Source: Rana temporaria (lineage: Eukaryota; Chordata; Amphibia; Anura; Ranidae). From it: 64,000 nt of DNA. The stretch lies in NCBI RefSeq assembly GCF_905171775.1, contig NC_053499.1:84841169-84905168 (forward strand), in the 5' to 3' direction. The position numbers and the translations under genes were made by a program. Shown in pieces: positions 43,616 to 53,924 of this stretch. Every line of letters starts with the position of its first letter. Position 1 is the first letter of the stretch. The notes beneath the pieces are model-generated. The model was given only the letters and a program-made list of their open reading frames with translations. It was not told the origin of the DNA and did no database searches.

Positions 43616-44520
43616 TTCGCTTATAATACACCCAATATGGCTTGTGGTCTTATATGATACCATACGTTTAGTTTGGTTTTCAGCCACTAGAGGGTCTATT
43701 CAGCTTTTCTAAATGTACTAATTGTATAGGTTTTTAACTATTTTATGGTCTTTGATTAATTGTATTAAAATTATGTACACCTTTGTGTCTGCATTTGTGC
43801 CCACATAGAATCCCGCTATGTGTATACGTTTTTGCTGCCCCAATGATGTTTGTTTTTTCCCTGTTGCTCACTCCAATGACACGCTGACGGCGAGGTGGCT
43901 ATTTAAGCACAAGCTATCCTCAACCACGTAGTAACCCATGATTAAGTCGCGTGCCCGTGACGTAACGCGTAGGGGGAAACCTACAATCAAATCCGAGTCC
44001 ATCGGATCGAATTGAGGAGACTGCATTCTGAGCGGCGTCTTATGCTTTAACCAAGCGGGGATTCGTGAGTGCATCTGCTGTTACTTAGGATCGAATTATC
44101 CATTTGTTGTTGATGTCTGTGCAATGAGGTTTTTTCTTTCCTTTCCCATACATATTTATTTGTGAGTGTCAGCTCACCGGACTGCAGTGGTCAAGTGCTG
44201 GGATCTGCATTCACATTGAAGGAAGGTAGTGAAGGAAGGCATTGTATGTTTTTTCCTGATTGGAACTTTTTTAATTAATCACTGTGCACATGGTCAAGGA
44301 CTTGTCTCATGTTTTATGTGTGTTACCTATCACATTTATTCACAGTAATTGGAGATTGTCTCTCCCTGATTAGTTTTTTTGTACGTTTTCACTTATAAGT
44401 TAATATCAGCGCATCTTATATATATATTTTTCACTGTTTTATTGTTTTTGGTAAACACTTGGATAGCAGCTGTATTATTTGTTTTTTTATTAGGTGGCCC
44501 TTGAATTATTAATTTAATAG
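43616..44520 (+). repeat. Penelope terminal repeat, middle copy
   Basis: The start TTCGCTTATAATACACCCAA and the end ...GCGCTGTAGTTTCACTTCAT are shared with 48171-49097. It carries a degenerate hammerhead-like segment at 43938-43993 (TGATTAAGTCGCGTGCCCGTGACGTAAC in two parts, with a GTCGCG/CGTGAC stem). A 68-residue frame on the minus strand is conserved in all three repeats only because the DNA is. Confidence 0.85.
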
Positions 44521-44580
44521 CGCTGTAGTTTCACTTCATACATTTTTTCACTTTCACCTATTTTACTATCAGCAGCAATT

Positions 44581-45795
44581 ATGGATATTTTTAATTTTAT
44601 GGAAAATCGTACTATTGACTTAAAAGAAGTTTTTACCACCAAAACTATCTCTCAAACGGGTGACCTGGATACCAACTTTCGAAAATTCGGGCACCTGATG
44701 GAGAAGAAAGTTAGTGTTTGGTGGGACCTCACAACACACGAGCAATACATTAAAGAAGGAATAGTCCCAAGAAGACTCAGATGGAATGTTCCTATCAATG
44801 ATGGTTTAATGGATAATGAATCCATTGAAGAATGGTATAAGTTCTTCAATGAAAAAGGGCTGGAAGTTTTACAATTCCTTATAAAAAGAAAACAACAAAA
44901 AATTGCTAATATAAATAAACAAATAGCAGAGTGTAAAACTTCCTTGGAAAGTCATAAAGACACCCCATCCTTTGTAACACTCACGAGCCAACTTAATAAG
45001 GTCTTGGAACAAAAAGACCTTGAAATAAAGCAACGAAAAAGGAGGAAGTATCTCAGGGACACCAATGACTATCGTCTTCATCAAATATTTAAATGGCAAT
45101 TCAATTTAAAACATGGCGGAGATGGATCAGTATCATCCTCACCTGACAGGGAGGTACGGATCATCTCACCTGAAAGAGAACCAAGATATAGAACACCTGA
45201 ACCTGGGAGACCGTATGAGGGTGATCACAATAGATACCCAAGATATTATCCCACTGATCCACCTAGACCATCAAGAGCTGAACATAATGAGCCGAGAACA
45301 CCGAAACAATGGTGGAAAAATAAAAATAATGGCAAACCCCGGTCAAAATCTCCGAAAAAACCCAAATTGGAAGAACAAGGGGAACCATAAACCATCCAAC
45401 CCCCCAAACAATCAGCAGGGTCCACAAGGGGGTAATGCACAAGGGCATCAGTATGACCCCTATTATCATAACCAAGATAGAAGAGACCCAAGGGATTACC
45501 ATGTACCCCAGCATTATCAGTATGCAGGAGATCAGCCCTACCCATACCAACAAAGACGCCCACCAAGCAATGAATATCGCCAACAAGATGTAAGAAGAAG
45601 TCCAATACAGACTCATAATAAATATGAGCCATTATCTAGTTACAGAGAGGATATGGACCCTCGTTCTTCTTCTTTTTTAGATTATCGCCGGAGAGAGAGG
45701 TCTCCTCCCTTGCGACAAGGGGAAGCAACACACTGCCGAAGCCCAAATCAAAGAGGGGATGCAGAGGGGGACACAAAAAGAAGAAAAGTTCAATA
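44581..45795 (+). pseudogene. Penelope upstream protein region
   Basis: Precedes the RT. Frame 44581-45390 (MDIFNFMENRTIDLKEV) has a coiled-coil-like charged stretch (IANINKQIAECKTSLES, LEQKDLEIKQRKRRKYL) and a Pro/Arg/Tyr-rich disordered tail. The coding then shifts frame near 45350-45390 to the Gln/Tyr/Arg-rich run ending KRRKVQ at 45796. No enzymatic motif. It could be a nucleic-acid-binding N-terminal module of the RT polyprotein or a separate ORF1. I do not recognise a domain. Confidence 0.65.
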
Positions 45796-48071
45796 GGAGA
45801 AGGCATTATTAATTTAAGTGGAATAGATCTAAGCCCAACTGAATTAATTACACTTGACAAGGGCCTCAAGTTTGCCCCCAAGCGTAATTTGAGTAAATTT
45901 GATGCATATGTGGATATCAAAAAGTTTACACGCAAACTCAATATCAAAAAGTACATGCTAACACAGCCAATAATGGATAAAGCAGTACCTAATATGCCTG
46001 GAAGAGTTGAACATAGTTATCTAAGAAATAAATCACTTTTCAATCCGCAAGTAATAAACAATCAACATGTATAGGTATTTTCTAAAATGGTCTTGAGGGA
46101 TTTGGATCATCTCAAAGTGAAGAAGATACCCAACCCAATATCTATGCATAAGGGTATCAAGCTGCTGGAAAAAAACAAAAAAGTTATTGTAAGGCCAGCC
46201 GATAAGGGTGGGGCCATAGTGGTCCTATCCACTGAGTATTATTATGAGGAATTAGCCAAACAATTGGAGGACACCAATACTTATATTAAATTATGAAGCA
46301 ATCCTACAGGAGAGTACAAAGAGGAGTTAGTTGAACTGATCCACAGAGGGAGAGAAAAAGGTGTGTTGAACAAAAGAGAAACTAAGTATCTTATACCGGA
46401 TGTGTGCAGAGTACCTATTATATACACAGTTCCCAAAGTCCACAAGGACCCTAAACAACCCCCAGGATGACCCATCATAAATGGGGTTCAATCCATTAAC
46501 TCACGTCTAGGGGAGTATGTGGACAAGTTTATACAGCCATTAGTACCCCAAACAAGGGCATACCTCAGGGACACAAAGCATTTGATACAAATCCTTGAGA
46601 GTATAGTAATGGAACCTCAATGCAGTTACTTATTGGCCACAGCTGATGTGGCATCTTTGTATACTGTGATAAATCATGAGGAGGCCATTGGGGCCACCAA
46701 ATGGGGGCTGAATAATTTTGGGCATCTCATATCCAAACAAAAACGATTTATTCTGAGGTGCTTGGCATATGGCCTACAGCACAACTATTTTTGGCACAAA
46801 TCAGAGTATTATCGGCAACTCAATGGTATAGGAATGGGTGCTAAATATGCACCTAGTGTAGCTAACGTTTTCATGTCTGAGTGGGAAGAGTCGTCTATAT
46901 ATGGGAACATGCCTGAACAGCTTACACTCTACAGAAGATTTATAGACGATTGCATCATCATTTGGAAAGGTGATGAGGAGTCCCTAACTCAATTCTTTGA
47001 AAAATTGAATTGTAATCAGAAAAATATAAAGCTTACCTACACTATTAGTAATGTAACTATTCAGTTTCTTGATTTGGAGATCACCATGGAGAACCAACAA
47101 TTGAAAACCAAAGCACACTTTAAGCCGGTCCAGAGAAACAGTTATATACCTGTAGATAGCTGTCATCATGACCCATGGCTTATCAATATACCAAAGGGGC
47201 AAATGTTAAGGATTCGAAGAAACTGCTCAGACCCTCAGGTATTTCTGGATCAAGCTAAAATGATTGGAACAAAATTTATTGACAAAGGCTACAACAAGGA
47301 CTTGATACAGGAACAAATATCTAAGGTGTATGAAATCCCACGTACCTCTTTAATAGAAGACAAAGTCAAACCAAAGAGGCTGGAAAATGAATTACCATTA
47401 ATTTTAAATTACAATACTCAACATAAGCAACTTGAAGCCATTATAAAGAAGCATTGGCCAATATTGAAAGCAGACAGGCAATAACAGGGAATCCTACCCA
47501 GTTATCCAAGGGTGGTGTACAGGAGAGCACCAACATTAGGGGTTTGGTAGCAAAAAATATTCCTGACCCACCAGTGAGAAATGATCTACTCACCTTTTTT
47601 CAAGGAAAAGGATTCTTTCCGTGCAAACAGTGTTTTGCGTGTAGACAAACCAACTTTAATGGACAAAAATGTTCCAAATTTACATCCACAGTAACAAAGA
47701 AGGAATATGACATAAAGGACCTCATTACCTGTAGGACTAAGGGTGTAGTTTATGTCTTGGAGTGCTCCTGTTTGCTCCATGTCGGACACACAAAGCGGCC
47801 AATGTGGAAGCGGATCAGGGAGCATGTCCAAAATATTCAGAATGCCTTCCCCAAACACAATGTGTCGCAACATTTTGATTCGTGTCATCACAATAACCCT
47901 AAGGAAATGAAATTTTGGGCCATTGCCAAATATACTCCACATTGGAGAGGCAGTCACAAAATAAGGGAATTGAGTAAATCTGAGTTTCGCTGGATACATG
48001 AGATGCAGACCCTATCTCCCAATGGCCTGAACATTGAATTTTATTTAAATTGTTTCATTTCTGATTTTTAA
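45796..48071 (+). pseudogene. Penelope RT and GIY-YIG endonuclease, copy 2
   Basis: RT in one frame from 45796: LSPTELITLDKGLKFAPKR, VIVRPADKGGAIVVL (46180), PKVHKDPKQPPG, LATADVASLYTVI (46640, catalytic Asp), GIGMGAKYAPSVANVFMS and YRRFIDDCIIIWKG (46945, the DD pair). In-frame stops fall at 46072, 46294, 46468 and 47482. After 47482 the frame shifts to the Cys motif (CKQCFACRQ) and GIY-YIG (VVYVLECSCLLHVG), which has a 3-base loss that removes one residue before YVG-type glycine. It ends ISDF at 48071. The closest family by motif set is Neptune/Penelope-type. Confidence 0.92.
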
Positions 48072-48170
48072 GTCTTCCCCCTAATTTTAATTATAATATA
48101 CATTATATATATATACTAATGCAGTGTAATATGTAGTAATTTAATCTCATTTTAACTGTTTTAAATAGAA

Positions 48171-49097
48171 TTATTTTCGCTTATAATACACCCAATATGG
48201 CTTGTGGTCTTATATGATACCATACGTTTAGTTTGGTTTTCAGCCACTAGAGGGTCTATTCAGCTTTTCTAAATGTACTAATTGTATAGGTTTTTAACTA
48301 TTTTATGGTCTTTGATTAATTGTATTAAAATTATGTACACCTTTGTGTCTGCATTTGTGCCCACATAGAATCCCGCTATGTGTATACGTTTTTGCTGCCC
48401 CAATGATGTTTGTTTTTTCCCTGTTGCTCACTCCAATGACACGCTGACGGCGAGGTGGCTATTTAAGCACAAGCTATCCTCAACCACGTAGTAACCCATG
48501 ATTAAGTCGCGTGCCCTTGACGTAACGCGTAGGGAGGAGCCTACGATCGAATCCGAGTCCATCGGATCGAATTGAGGAGACTGCATTCTGAGCGGCGTCT
48601 TATGCTTTAACCAAGCGGGGATTCGTGAGTGCATCTGCTGTTACTTAGGATCGAATTATCCATTTGTTGTTGATGTCTGTGCAATGAGGTTTTTTCCCAT
48701 ACATATTTATTTGTGAGTGTCAGCTCACCGGACTGCAGCGGTCAAGTGCTGGGATCTGCATTCACATTGAAGGAAGGTAGTGAAGGAAGGCATTGTATGT
48801 TTTTTCCTGATTGGAACTTTTTTGATTAATCACTGTGCACATGGTCAAGGACTTGTCTCATGTTTTATGTGTGTTACCTATCACATTTATTCACAGTAAT
48901 TGGAGATTGTCTCTCCCTGATTAGTTTTTTTGTACGTTTTCACTTATAAGTTAATATCAGCGCATCTTATATATATATATTTTTCACTGTTTTATTGTTT
49001 TTGGTAAACACTTGGATAGCAGCTGTATTATTTGTTTTTTTTATTAGGTGGCCCTTGAATTATTAATTTAATAGCGCTGTAGTTTCACTTCATACAA
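48171..49097 (+). repeat. Penelope terminal repeat, right copy
   Basis: Matches the middle copy to ...TTTCACTTCATAC (49097). It includes the CGTAGGGAGGAGCCTACG hairpin (48528-48545) after a GTAAC motif, the layout expected of hammerhead stem III. Confidence 0.88.
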
Positions 49098-49796
49098 GGT
49101 ACTACAAGGTAGTGAGGAGACATCTTTGGAATCGGCAGCAGAGAAGCCAGCTGGTATAGTGACTGATCTGGGTCTGTATGTGAGTAGAGAGGTAAGCCAT
49201 TTGATTCACTATTGGTGAAGGGTGCACGATGTGTGGACCTACCTGATCACACACCTTGATTCACTTGAGTTTGGCATTCCCTATACTCAATCACTTATTC
49301 ACCTACCAGTCACTTTTTATTTTGTTTGTTTTTTGGATTGCTCTCCAATATTGCTTATAAGACTTCACCCTTTTTTCGAGTCTTGTTCATTTTATATATG
49401 TTCATTTTCACCATTCACCTCAAGAGTTTATTTGTTTGAAGTGTTCACTTATCATTGATATTCTGAAGACTTTTTTTATGTGTTCTTTGCCACACAATTT
49501 AGGCCAGACCACACCTATTTTATTTTCCATTGTGGGTCACTTCCACTGTGTCTATACACCCATTATCCCACTGGTCCACGGATTTCCGTCCACTCACCCC
49601 TTCCCTTGTCCCTTCCCCAGTCCAGGTTTCTTACAGCGCAGACACTTTCACACTTTACACATTACCATTTTTTTGTCTTGAGAGGACAACACCCCTGTTG
49701 TTTGCTGCAGTATTCACGTCCACCCACCCCACTGCCACCCTTCTGGCCCACTCCTCCTCACCCATATCCCATACAGCGCAGGAGTCTACCTAATAC
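49098..49796 (+). other. tail of the Penelope insertion, unknown origin
   Basis: It lies inside the 11-bp duplication but is not found in the other Penelope units. Its first bases (AAGGTACTACAAGG) partly repeat the target. The rest is T/C-rich with no gene. It may be a 3' transduced segment or part of another element that was co-inserted. Confidence 0.5.
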
Positions 49797-50019
49797 GTAC
49801 TCCAAAAGCTGTTACGATCCAGCAACTTGAAAGGAGGAAGGGGCTGGTTTAAATAGGCCGCTCAAGCCTCTGATTGGCCCAAGGTGAAACGAGCCTGTGC
49901 GCGCCCGTGCACACGGCGCCCGGTCACGCCGCGCATGCGCGCGCACTAGCGGCGCGCAACAGCGCTGGCCTGCCGTGAAGCTGAGGAGTTCGGGTCTGCG
50001 TAGGAATGGTGCCCTGACA

Positions 50020-50372
50020 GTAATGCTCTGGAACCCAGGATCCAGCTCTACAGTGAGAAGCATTATAGGCAAAACCCTGTTCTTCCACCGGGGCCCGGGT
50101 ACCGTCCACTTTGGCCATGAAGCACCTTGGACGGATCTGGTTTGGACAGCTTTAGCTCAGCCCCAAAGGACCTAGCACAGCTTTACAATGTGACCAACAC
50201 CTAAGACACTGGCGAAAAAACTGAGGTACTCCCTTAGGGGAGGGGGTTATATAGGGAGTGACTTCCTGTCTGAGAGTGCCAGTGTCCATCACCTGAAGGT
50301 AGGCTCTATAACCCACATAGTAATTACTATGCCACTCTGTGTCCCGTGATGTATGATAGAGAAAAGGATTTT
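50020..50372 (-). repeat. DIRS 5' end with terminal repeat
   Basis: A continuation of DIRS after the gypsy element. 50219-50372 is the inverted partner of 29050-29210 (AAACTGAGGTACTCCCTTAG, CCACATAGTAATTACTATGC, GTGATGTA). It ends ...AGAAAAGGATTTT, directly at the LINE ORF2 frame. Confidence 0.85.
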
Positions 50373-50395
50373 ACATATTATTCATCTGTACATAG

Positions 50396-50968
50396 TGTGG
50401 CAGAGCGAGGCTCTGTCCCAATAAAAATAGTGTTAAAATGGACACAGGGTATGCACATTTGCTGGGTGCAACTCTACAGAGCGTAGATGTGGACTGGAGA
50501 AGACTGCGCAGCTTTCTCCAGGTTTTGGTACTTTGTCATGGGGCTCTGTAGTTTGGAGATTCCACAGTGTCTGGGGTGGGACGGAATCTCCAACCCTGTA
50601 TCCAGACTTTGTGATTACCAGCAGGGTGTGTGCTCAGGTGAGCACAGCCCTTATAATGAGAGTGTGCTAAGACCTCATGGCTCCCAGTTGGAGACAGCTC
50701 CACGGTAAGAGACAGGAGGTCTCCAGAAATCAGAGAGGCTGTAGGAGACAGCCAGAACATTGGTAACTGCAAGAGGCAGAGCTAGACGCTGAAGGGAAGC
50801 CGTGTATGTTGAGGAGTCCGCTGGTCTGGGTGACCAGGATAACGTGCAGAAGTACTGCTACAGAGAGCCAGGTGGGCTAGTATTTTCTGTTTTGCATTTG
50901 AAGGAGAAGACTGGTGTGAATCACTGAAAAAACGCATACCACGAGAGTTAACAACCCCCAACCTTACA
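50396..50968. repeat. solo LTR with ATAG duplication
   Basis: It starts TGTGGCAGAG and ends CCTTACA, bounded by ATAG at 50392-50395 and 50969-50972. Removal restores the LINE ORF2 reading (codons for SVH then RSYSRI). AATAAA lies at 50420. No internal region or second LTR is present, so recombination probably removed it. The parent family is not identified; a 4-bp duplication occurs in several LTR groups. The orientation is not determined. Confidence 0.78.
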
Positions 50969-51461
50969 ATAGGTCATATTCCAGAATAGCCATATCCTAC
51001 TAGATCACCGGCTGTTGGAGGGATTGAGAAGGGTTGAAATAAAATCAATAACGCTCTCCGACCATGCTCTGGTTTAGATGACCCTGGAAATAGAGGAAGT
51101 CTTGGCAGGCCAGAGAGTTTGGAGAATAGATGAATCCCTCTTAAATGATGCAAAGATAGCGGATGATCTGGAAAAGGATATGGGTCTCTTCTTTAAAGAA
51201 AATGACACAGAAAATGTTGCTCCATCGATCCTCTGGGAAACACAAAGTGTATGCAAGAGGGAGGTTGATAGCAGAAAAGGCCAAGAGTTAGAAAATTAAG
51301 CACGCCCAGAAACAAGCTTTATTAGAAGAAATACAGGGCCTTGAACAGAAACATAAAGAAAGGCAGGAAGAGCAAACCCGGATACTGTTAACTGGGAATA
51401 GAGAGAAGTTAAGGGACCTAATGGAACAGGAAACTAAATGGGTATTTAATAACTTGAGTCA
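50969..51461 (+). pseudogene. LINE ORF2, end of endonuclease and linker (piece 3)
   Basis: Together with 50373-50395 it gives YYSSVH then RSYSRIA, the catalytic SDHALV (about 51058) and the linker block VWRIDESLLNDAKIADD, GLFFKEN and APSILWETQSVCKRE, typical of L1-type ORF2 between endonuclease and RT. Stops and frame changes occur near 51000-51040, 51073 and 51297, after which KHAQKQALLEEIQGLEQKH continues in another frame. It is cut at 51462 by the Harbinger element. Confidence 0.85.
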
Positions 51462-51599
51462 TGCCGCGTACACACAGTCGTTTTTTGTGATGAAAAAAAA
51501 ACAACATTTTTTTGCATGAGAAAAAACGACGTTTTTCAAACTTCATTTTAAAAAATGACAATGCATACACACTATCGTTTTTTCAAAAAGCTTGAGAAA

Positions 51600-51976
51600 A
51601 GCGCGGTTACGTACAGCATGTAAGACAGCACTATAAAGGGTAATTTCCATGCGGAAGACAGCCTCTTTTGCGGATATCGTGTTGCTGCGTGTTAGTAAAA
51701 GTTTGGTGAGAGACGATTCGCTCTTTTCAATCTTCGTGCTTTAAATTTTGTTTTCTGTCGTACAGTTTGTGCTTTTGGGGTCGGATCTGTCTTACAGTGC
51801 TTGTATTCAGGACGTATTTATTTTGGCAGTGCGTTCTTGTGTGCACGTTCCTGTTTTGCAGGTCGTTCTTCAGAGGCCTTTCTGTTCTTCAGGGTGTTTT
51901 TTTAGTCCGATCTGATTTGACTGATTTGACGACCGTTTTCTAGCCATGTTGCGGGTACGTTCTCGTCGCCGAGATC
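51600..51976 (+). promoter_or_regulatory. Harbinger transposase promoter and leader
   Basis: ACTATAAAGGG (about 51631) is a good TATA box. CCGGCAACGGTCCATGAACAG (to 52031) ends in a possible splice acceptor, suggesting a leader intron. Inference. Confidence 0.5.
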
Positions 51977-53924
51977 GTGCTGTGCTTGTTGTTCGGATTT
52001 GTGTGCTGCATCCCGGCAACGGTCCATGAACAGGGTGAGGAGGAGGTTGTGGACCAAGAACTGGTTTCTTCGCAGGGACCAGTTCTCTCATATGCCTCTG
52101 CTGCGGGAGATCTGAGAAAACAATTAGATGATTTCAGGAATTTTCTCAGGATGTCTGACCCCGTATTTCAGCAGCTTTTGGCTTCGGTGTCGCCTTATAT
52201 CACCAGGCAGGACACCGTTATGCAGGAAGCCATCACTGCTGAGCAGCGGCTAGTTGCTACGTTGCGGTACCTTGCAACAGGGAGAAGTCTGCAGGACTTG
52301 AAGTTCTCGACGGGCATCTCCCCCCAGGCTCTGGGCCTCATAATCCCCGAGACCTGTTCTGTCATAATTCAGGTTCTGCAGGAGGACCATGTTAAGGTAA
52401 GTGGTGTCCTTTCAATGCACAAACTATGTATTTATTGCATGCTTTTTCTTTTTTTTCCCCAAACACTCCCTAATTTACCTGTTTGTAATATGCTGTGAAT
52501 GTTCCCTTTGTCTCCATGCATGCGGTATATATTTTTTTAGGTTGGGCCTACATGCATCTTTTATATAGCCAACCTGTCCAGCATTCTATTTTGTGGCCAA
52601 ACACACCTAGCCTAGTCCCTATATCCCCCTTTATTTGTGGCCTCCATTGTAGTGCTGCATTTTGTGTGTCCCTATATCCCCCTTTATTTGTGGCCTCCAT
52701 TGTAGTGCTGCATTTTGTGTGTCCCTATATCCCCCTTTATTTGTGGCCTCCATTGTAGTGCTGCATTTTGTGTGTCCCTATATCCCCCTTTATTTGTGTC
52801 CTCCATTGTAGTGCTGCATTTTGTGTGTCCCTATATCCCCCTTTATTTTTGAGCTCCATTGTAGTCCACGCCCAACCCCCCCCCTATTTTTTTTTACTTT
52901 TTTAACTGTATAATTTACATTTTTGTGGGGGGGGGTTTTTGAGGTCAGCAACTCATCATCTCGGGCCCCCCCTCTCCCTAAGCTTTTATTTTTCACATCA
53001 GAGGTGGTGATTAATCTGCTTAGTGATCCCTTATTATTTATGTCTCCTAAAATAATACTTAAAATTAATGTTTTTTTTTTGTTTTTTTTTAGGATCCCCG
53101 AATGTTTTGTGATATTCTGTTAGCAATGTTTGTTTGAATTTTTTTTTGTTTCTTTTTCTCTACAGTTCCCCACCACGCCACAGGAATGGCAGACTGTGGC
53201 AGCAGACTTCTCCCAGTGTTGGAACTTTCCGAACTGCGGAGGAGCCATTAATGGCAAGCACGTCCGCATCGTGCCCCCACCCCATTCCAGAAAACCCCAT
53301 TATTTTAACTACAAGGGGTTCCACAGTGTCGTGCTGATGGCAGTGGTGTCTGCCAATTATGATTTTCTGTACGTGGATGTTGGGAAAAATGTCCGGATGT
53401 CGGACGGTGGGGTCTTTGCTCAGACCGAGTTCGCCCAGCGGCTTTAGTCGGAGGACCTAAGATTGCCACCTGCGGAGGAGAACGAAGAGGGGCTGCCCTT
53501 CGTATTTGTTGCAGATGAGGTGTTTGGCTTGGGTCCCCACCTCATGGGGCCATTTCCCCAACGCACCCTCACCCCTGAGAGGAGGGTTTTTAATTATCGG
53601 CTGGCCAGAGCCAGACGGGTGGTTGAAAATGCATTTGGCATCATGGCCAGCCGATTTCGTTTGTTTTTGACCGCCATAAACCTGGCAGAATACAAATGGA
53701 ACCACATAATACTATGTTGCTGCATTTTACATAATTATCTCCGAAGACATTCGTCCAACTATTTAACTGTATTGTCTGATGAGGCAGTTGATCTAGCTCC
53801 GGAGGCGGCACGTGAGGCTAGCCATACAGGCTTGGCCCCCCAAAGCGCACGTGCAGTGCGGCAAGCATATGTGGATTATTTTATGGGGAGGGGGGCCATT
53901 CAATGCCAGATCTTGGCTGAATAA
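51977..53924 (+). pseudogene. Harbinger (HARBI1-like) transposase, two exons
   Basis: A DDE nuclease that excises and inserts the element at TWA-type sites. Exon 1 (to 52396, donor GTAAGT) carries the helix-turn-helix region: FRNFLRMSDPVFQQLL, ATLRYLATGRSLQDLKF. Exon 2 starts at 53166 after TCTCTACAG in phase 0: EWQTVAADFSQCWNFPNCGGAINGKH, then YFNYKGFHSVVLMAVV, YVDVGKNVRMSDGGVF (second Asp), FVFVADEVFGLGPHL and RRVVENAFGIMASRF (Glu). A TAG at 53445-53447 interrupts it. The first acidic residue is Asn (GGAINGKH, where the family has GAIDGKH), so it should be inactive even without the stop. The true first codon is unclear. AATAAA lies at 53922. Confidence 0.9.
52618..52870 (+). repeat. 53-bp tandem repeat in transposase intron
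   Basis: About 4.5 near-identical units of CCCTATATCCCCCTTTATTT-GTGGCCTCCATTGTAGTGCT-GCATTTTGTGTGT. The very low divergence suggests recent expansion. Confidence 0.95.

Larger units (their letters stand above)
41536..49796 (+). mobile_element. Penelope-like element complex with 11-bp duplication
   Basis: GTACTCCAAAA at 41525-41535 and 49797-49807 brackets 8.26 kb. Inside, in order: an inverted terminal-repeat segment (41540-42343), a partial copy with RT end and GIY-YIG (42347-43433), a terminal repeat (43616-44520), a full unit (44581-48071), a terminal repeat (48171-49097) and a tail of unknown origin (49098-49796). The arrangement of partial tandem plus inverted 5' piece is characteristic of Penelope-like elements. 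Confidence 0.92.
41088..50019 (-). repeat. gypsy 5' LTR, split by Penelope complex
   Basis: LTR sequence at 41088-41535 and 49797-50019 together matches 34606-35299, with the 11-bp duplication GTACTCCAAAA at the break. It is the 5' LTR in the coding direction (minus). Confidence 0.92.
29038..50372 (-). mobile_element. DIRS-type retrotransposon, with gypsy and others nested inside
   Basis: DIRS elements use a tyrosine recombinase instead of an integrase. On the minus strand the order is gag-like, RT, RNase H, recombinase, as in the family. The inverted terminal repeats (GGCATAGTAATTACTATG, GGTTATAGAGCCTACCTTCA and neighbours) are at 29060-29170 and, reversed, 50220-50372, and an internal complementary region is at 29250-29345. 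There is no target duplication beyond a shared T-run, typical for DIRS. It interrupts LINE ORF2. It contains the gypsy element 34606-50019 and an unassigned insert at 30390-31478. Confidence 0.9.
4149..51461 (+). mobile_element. Tx1/L1-like LINE, split by later insertions
   Basis: One LINE can be followed in order through the window: a 5' leader (4149-4806, 6503-7363) with a GGGGGTGGAG start like L1-type elements, ORF1 (7364-8163), an inter-ORF spacer, and ORF2 endonuclease pieces at 9202-9559, 28861-29037, 50373-50395 and 50969-51461. The reading of ORF2 continues exactly across the hAT and DIRS junctions, which shows that the pieces are one insertion. The reverse transcriptase part would lie beyond the Harbinger element that starts at 51463 and is not in the window. 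The class follows from ORF1 (RRM motif) and the ORF2 endonuclease motifs. Confidence 0.85.

Noticed and set aside
45246..45632. Hydrophobic membrane-protein-like frames on the minus strand
   Set aside because: Shadow of the Gln/Tyr/Pro-rich Penelope upstream protein on the plus strand.
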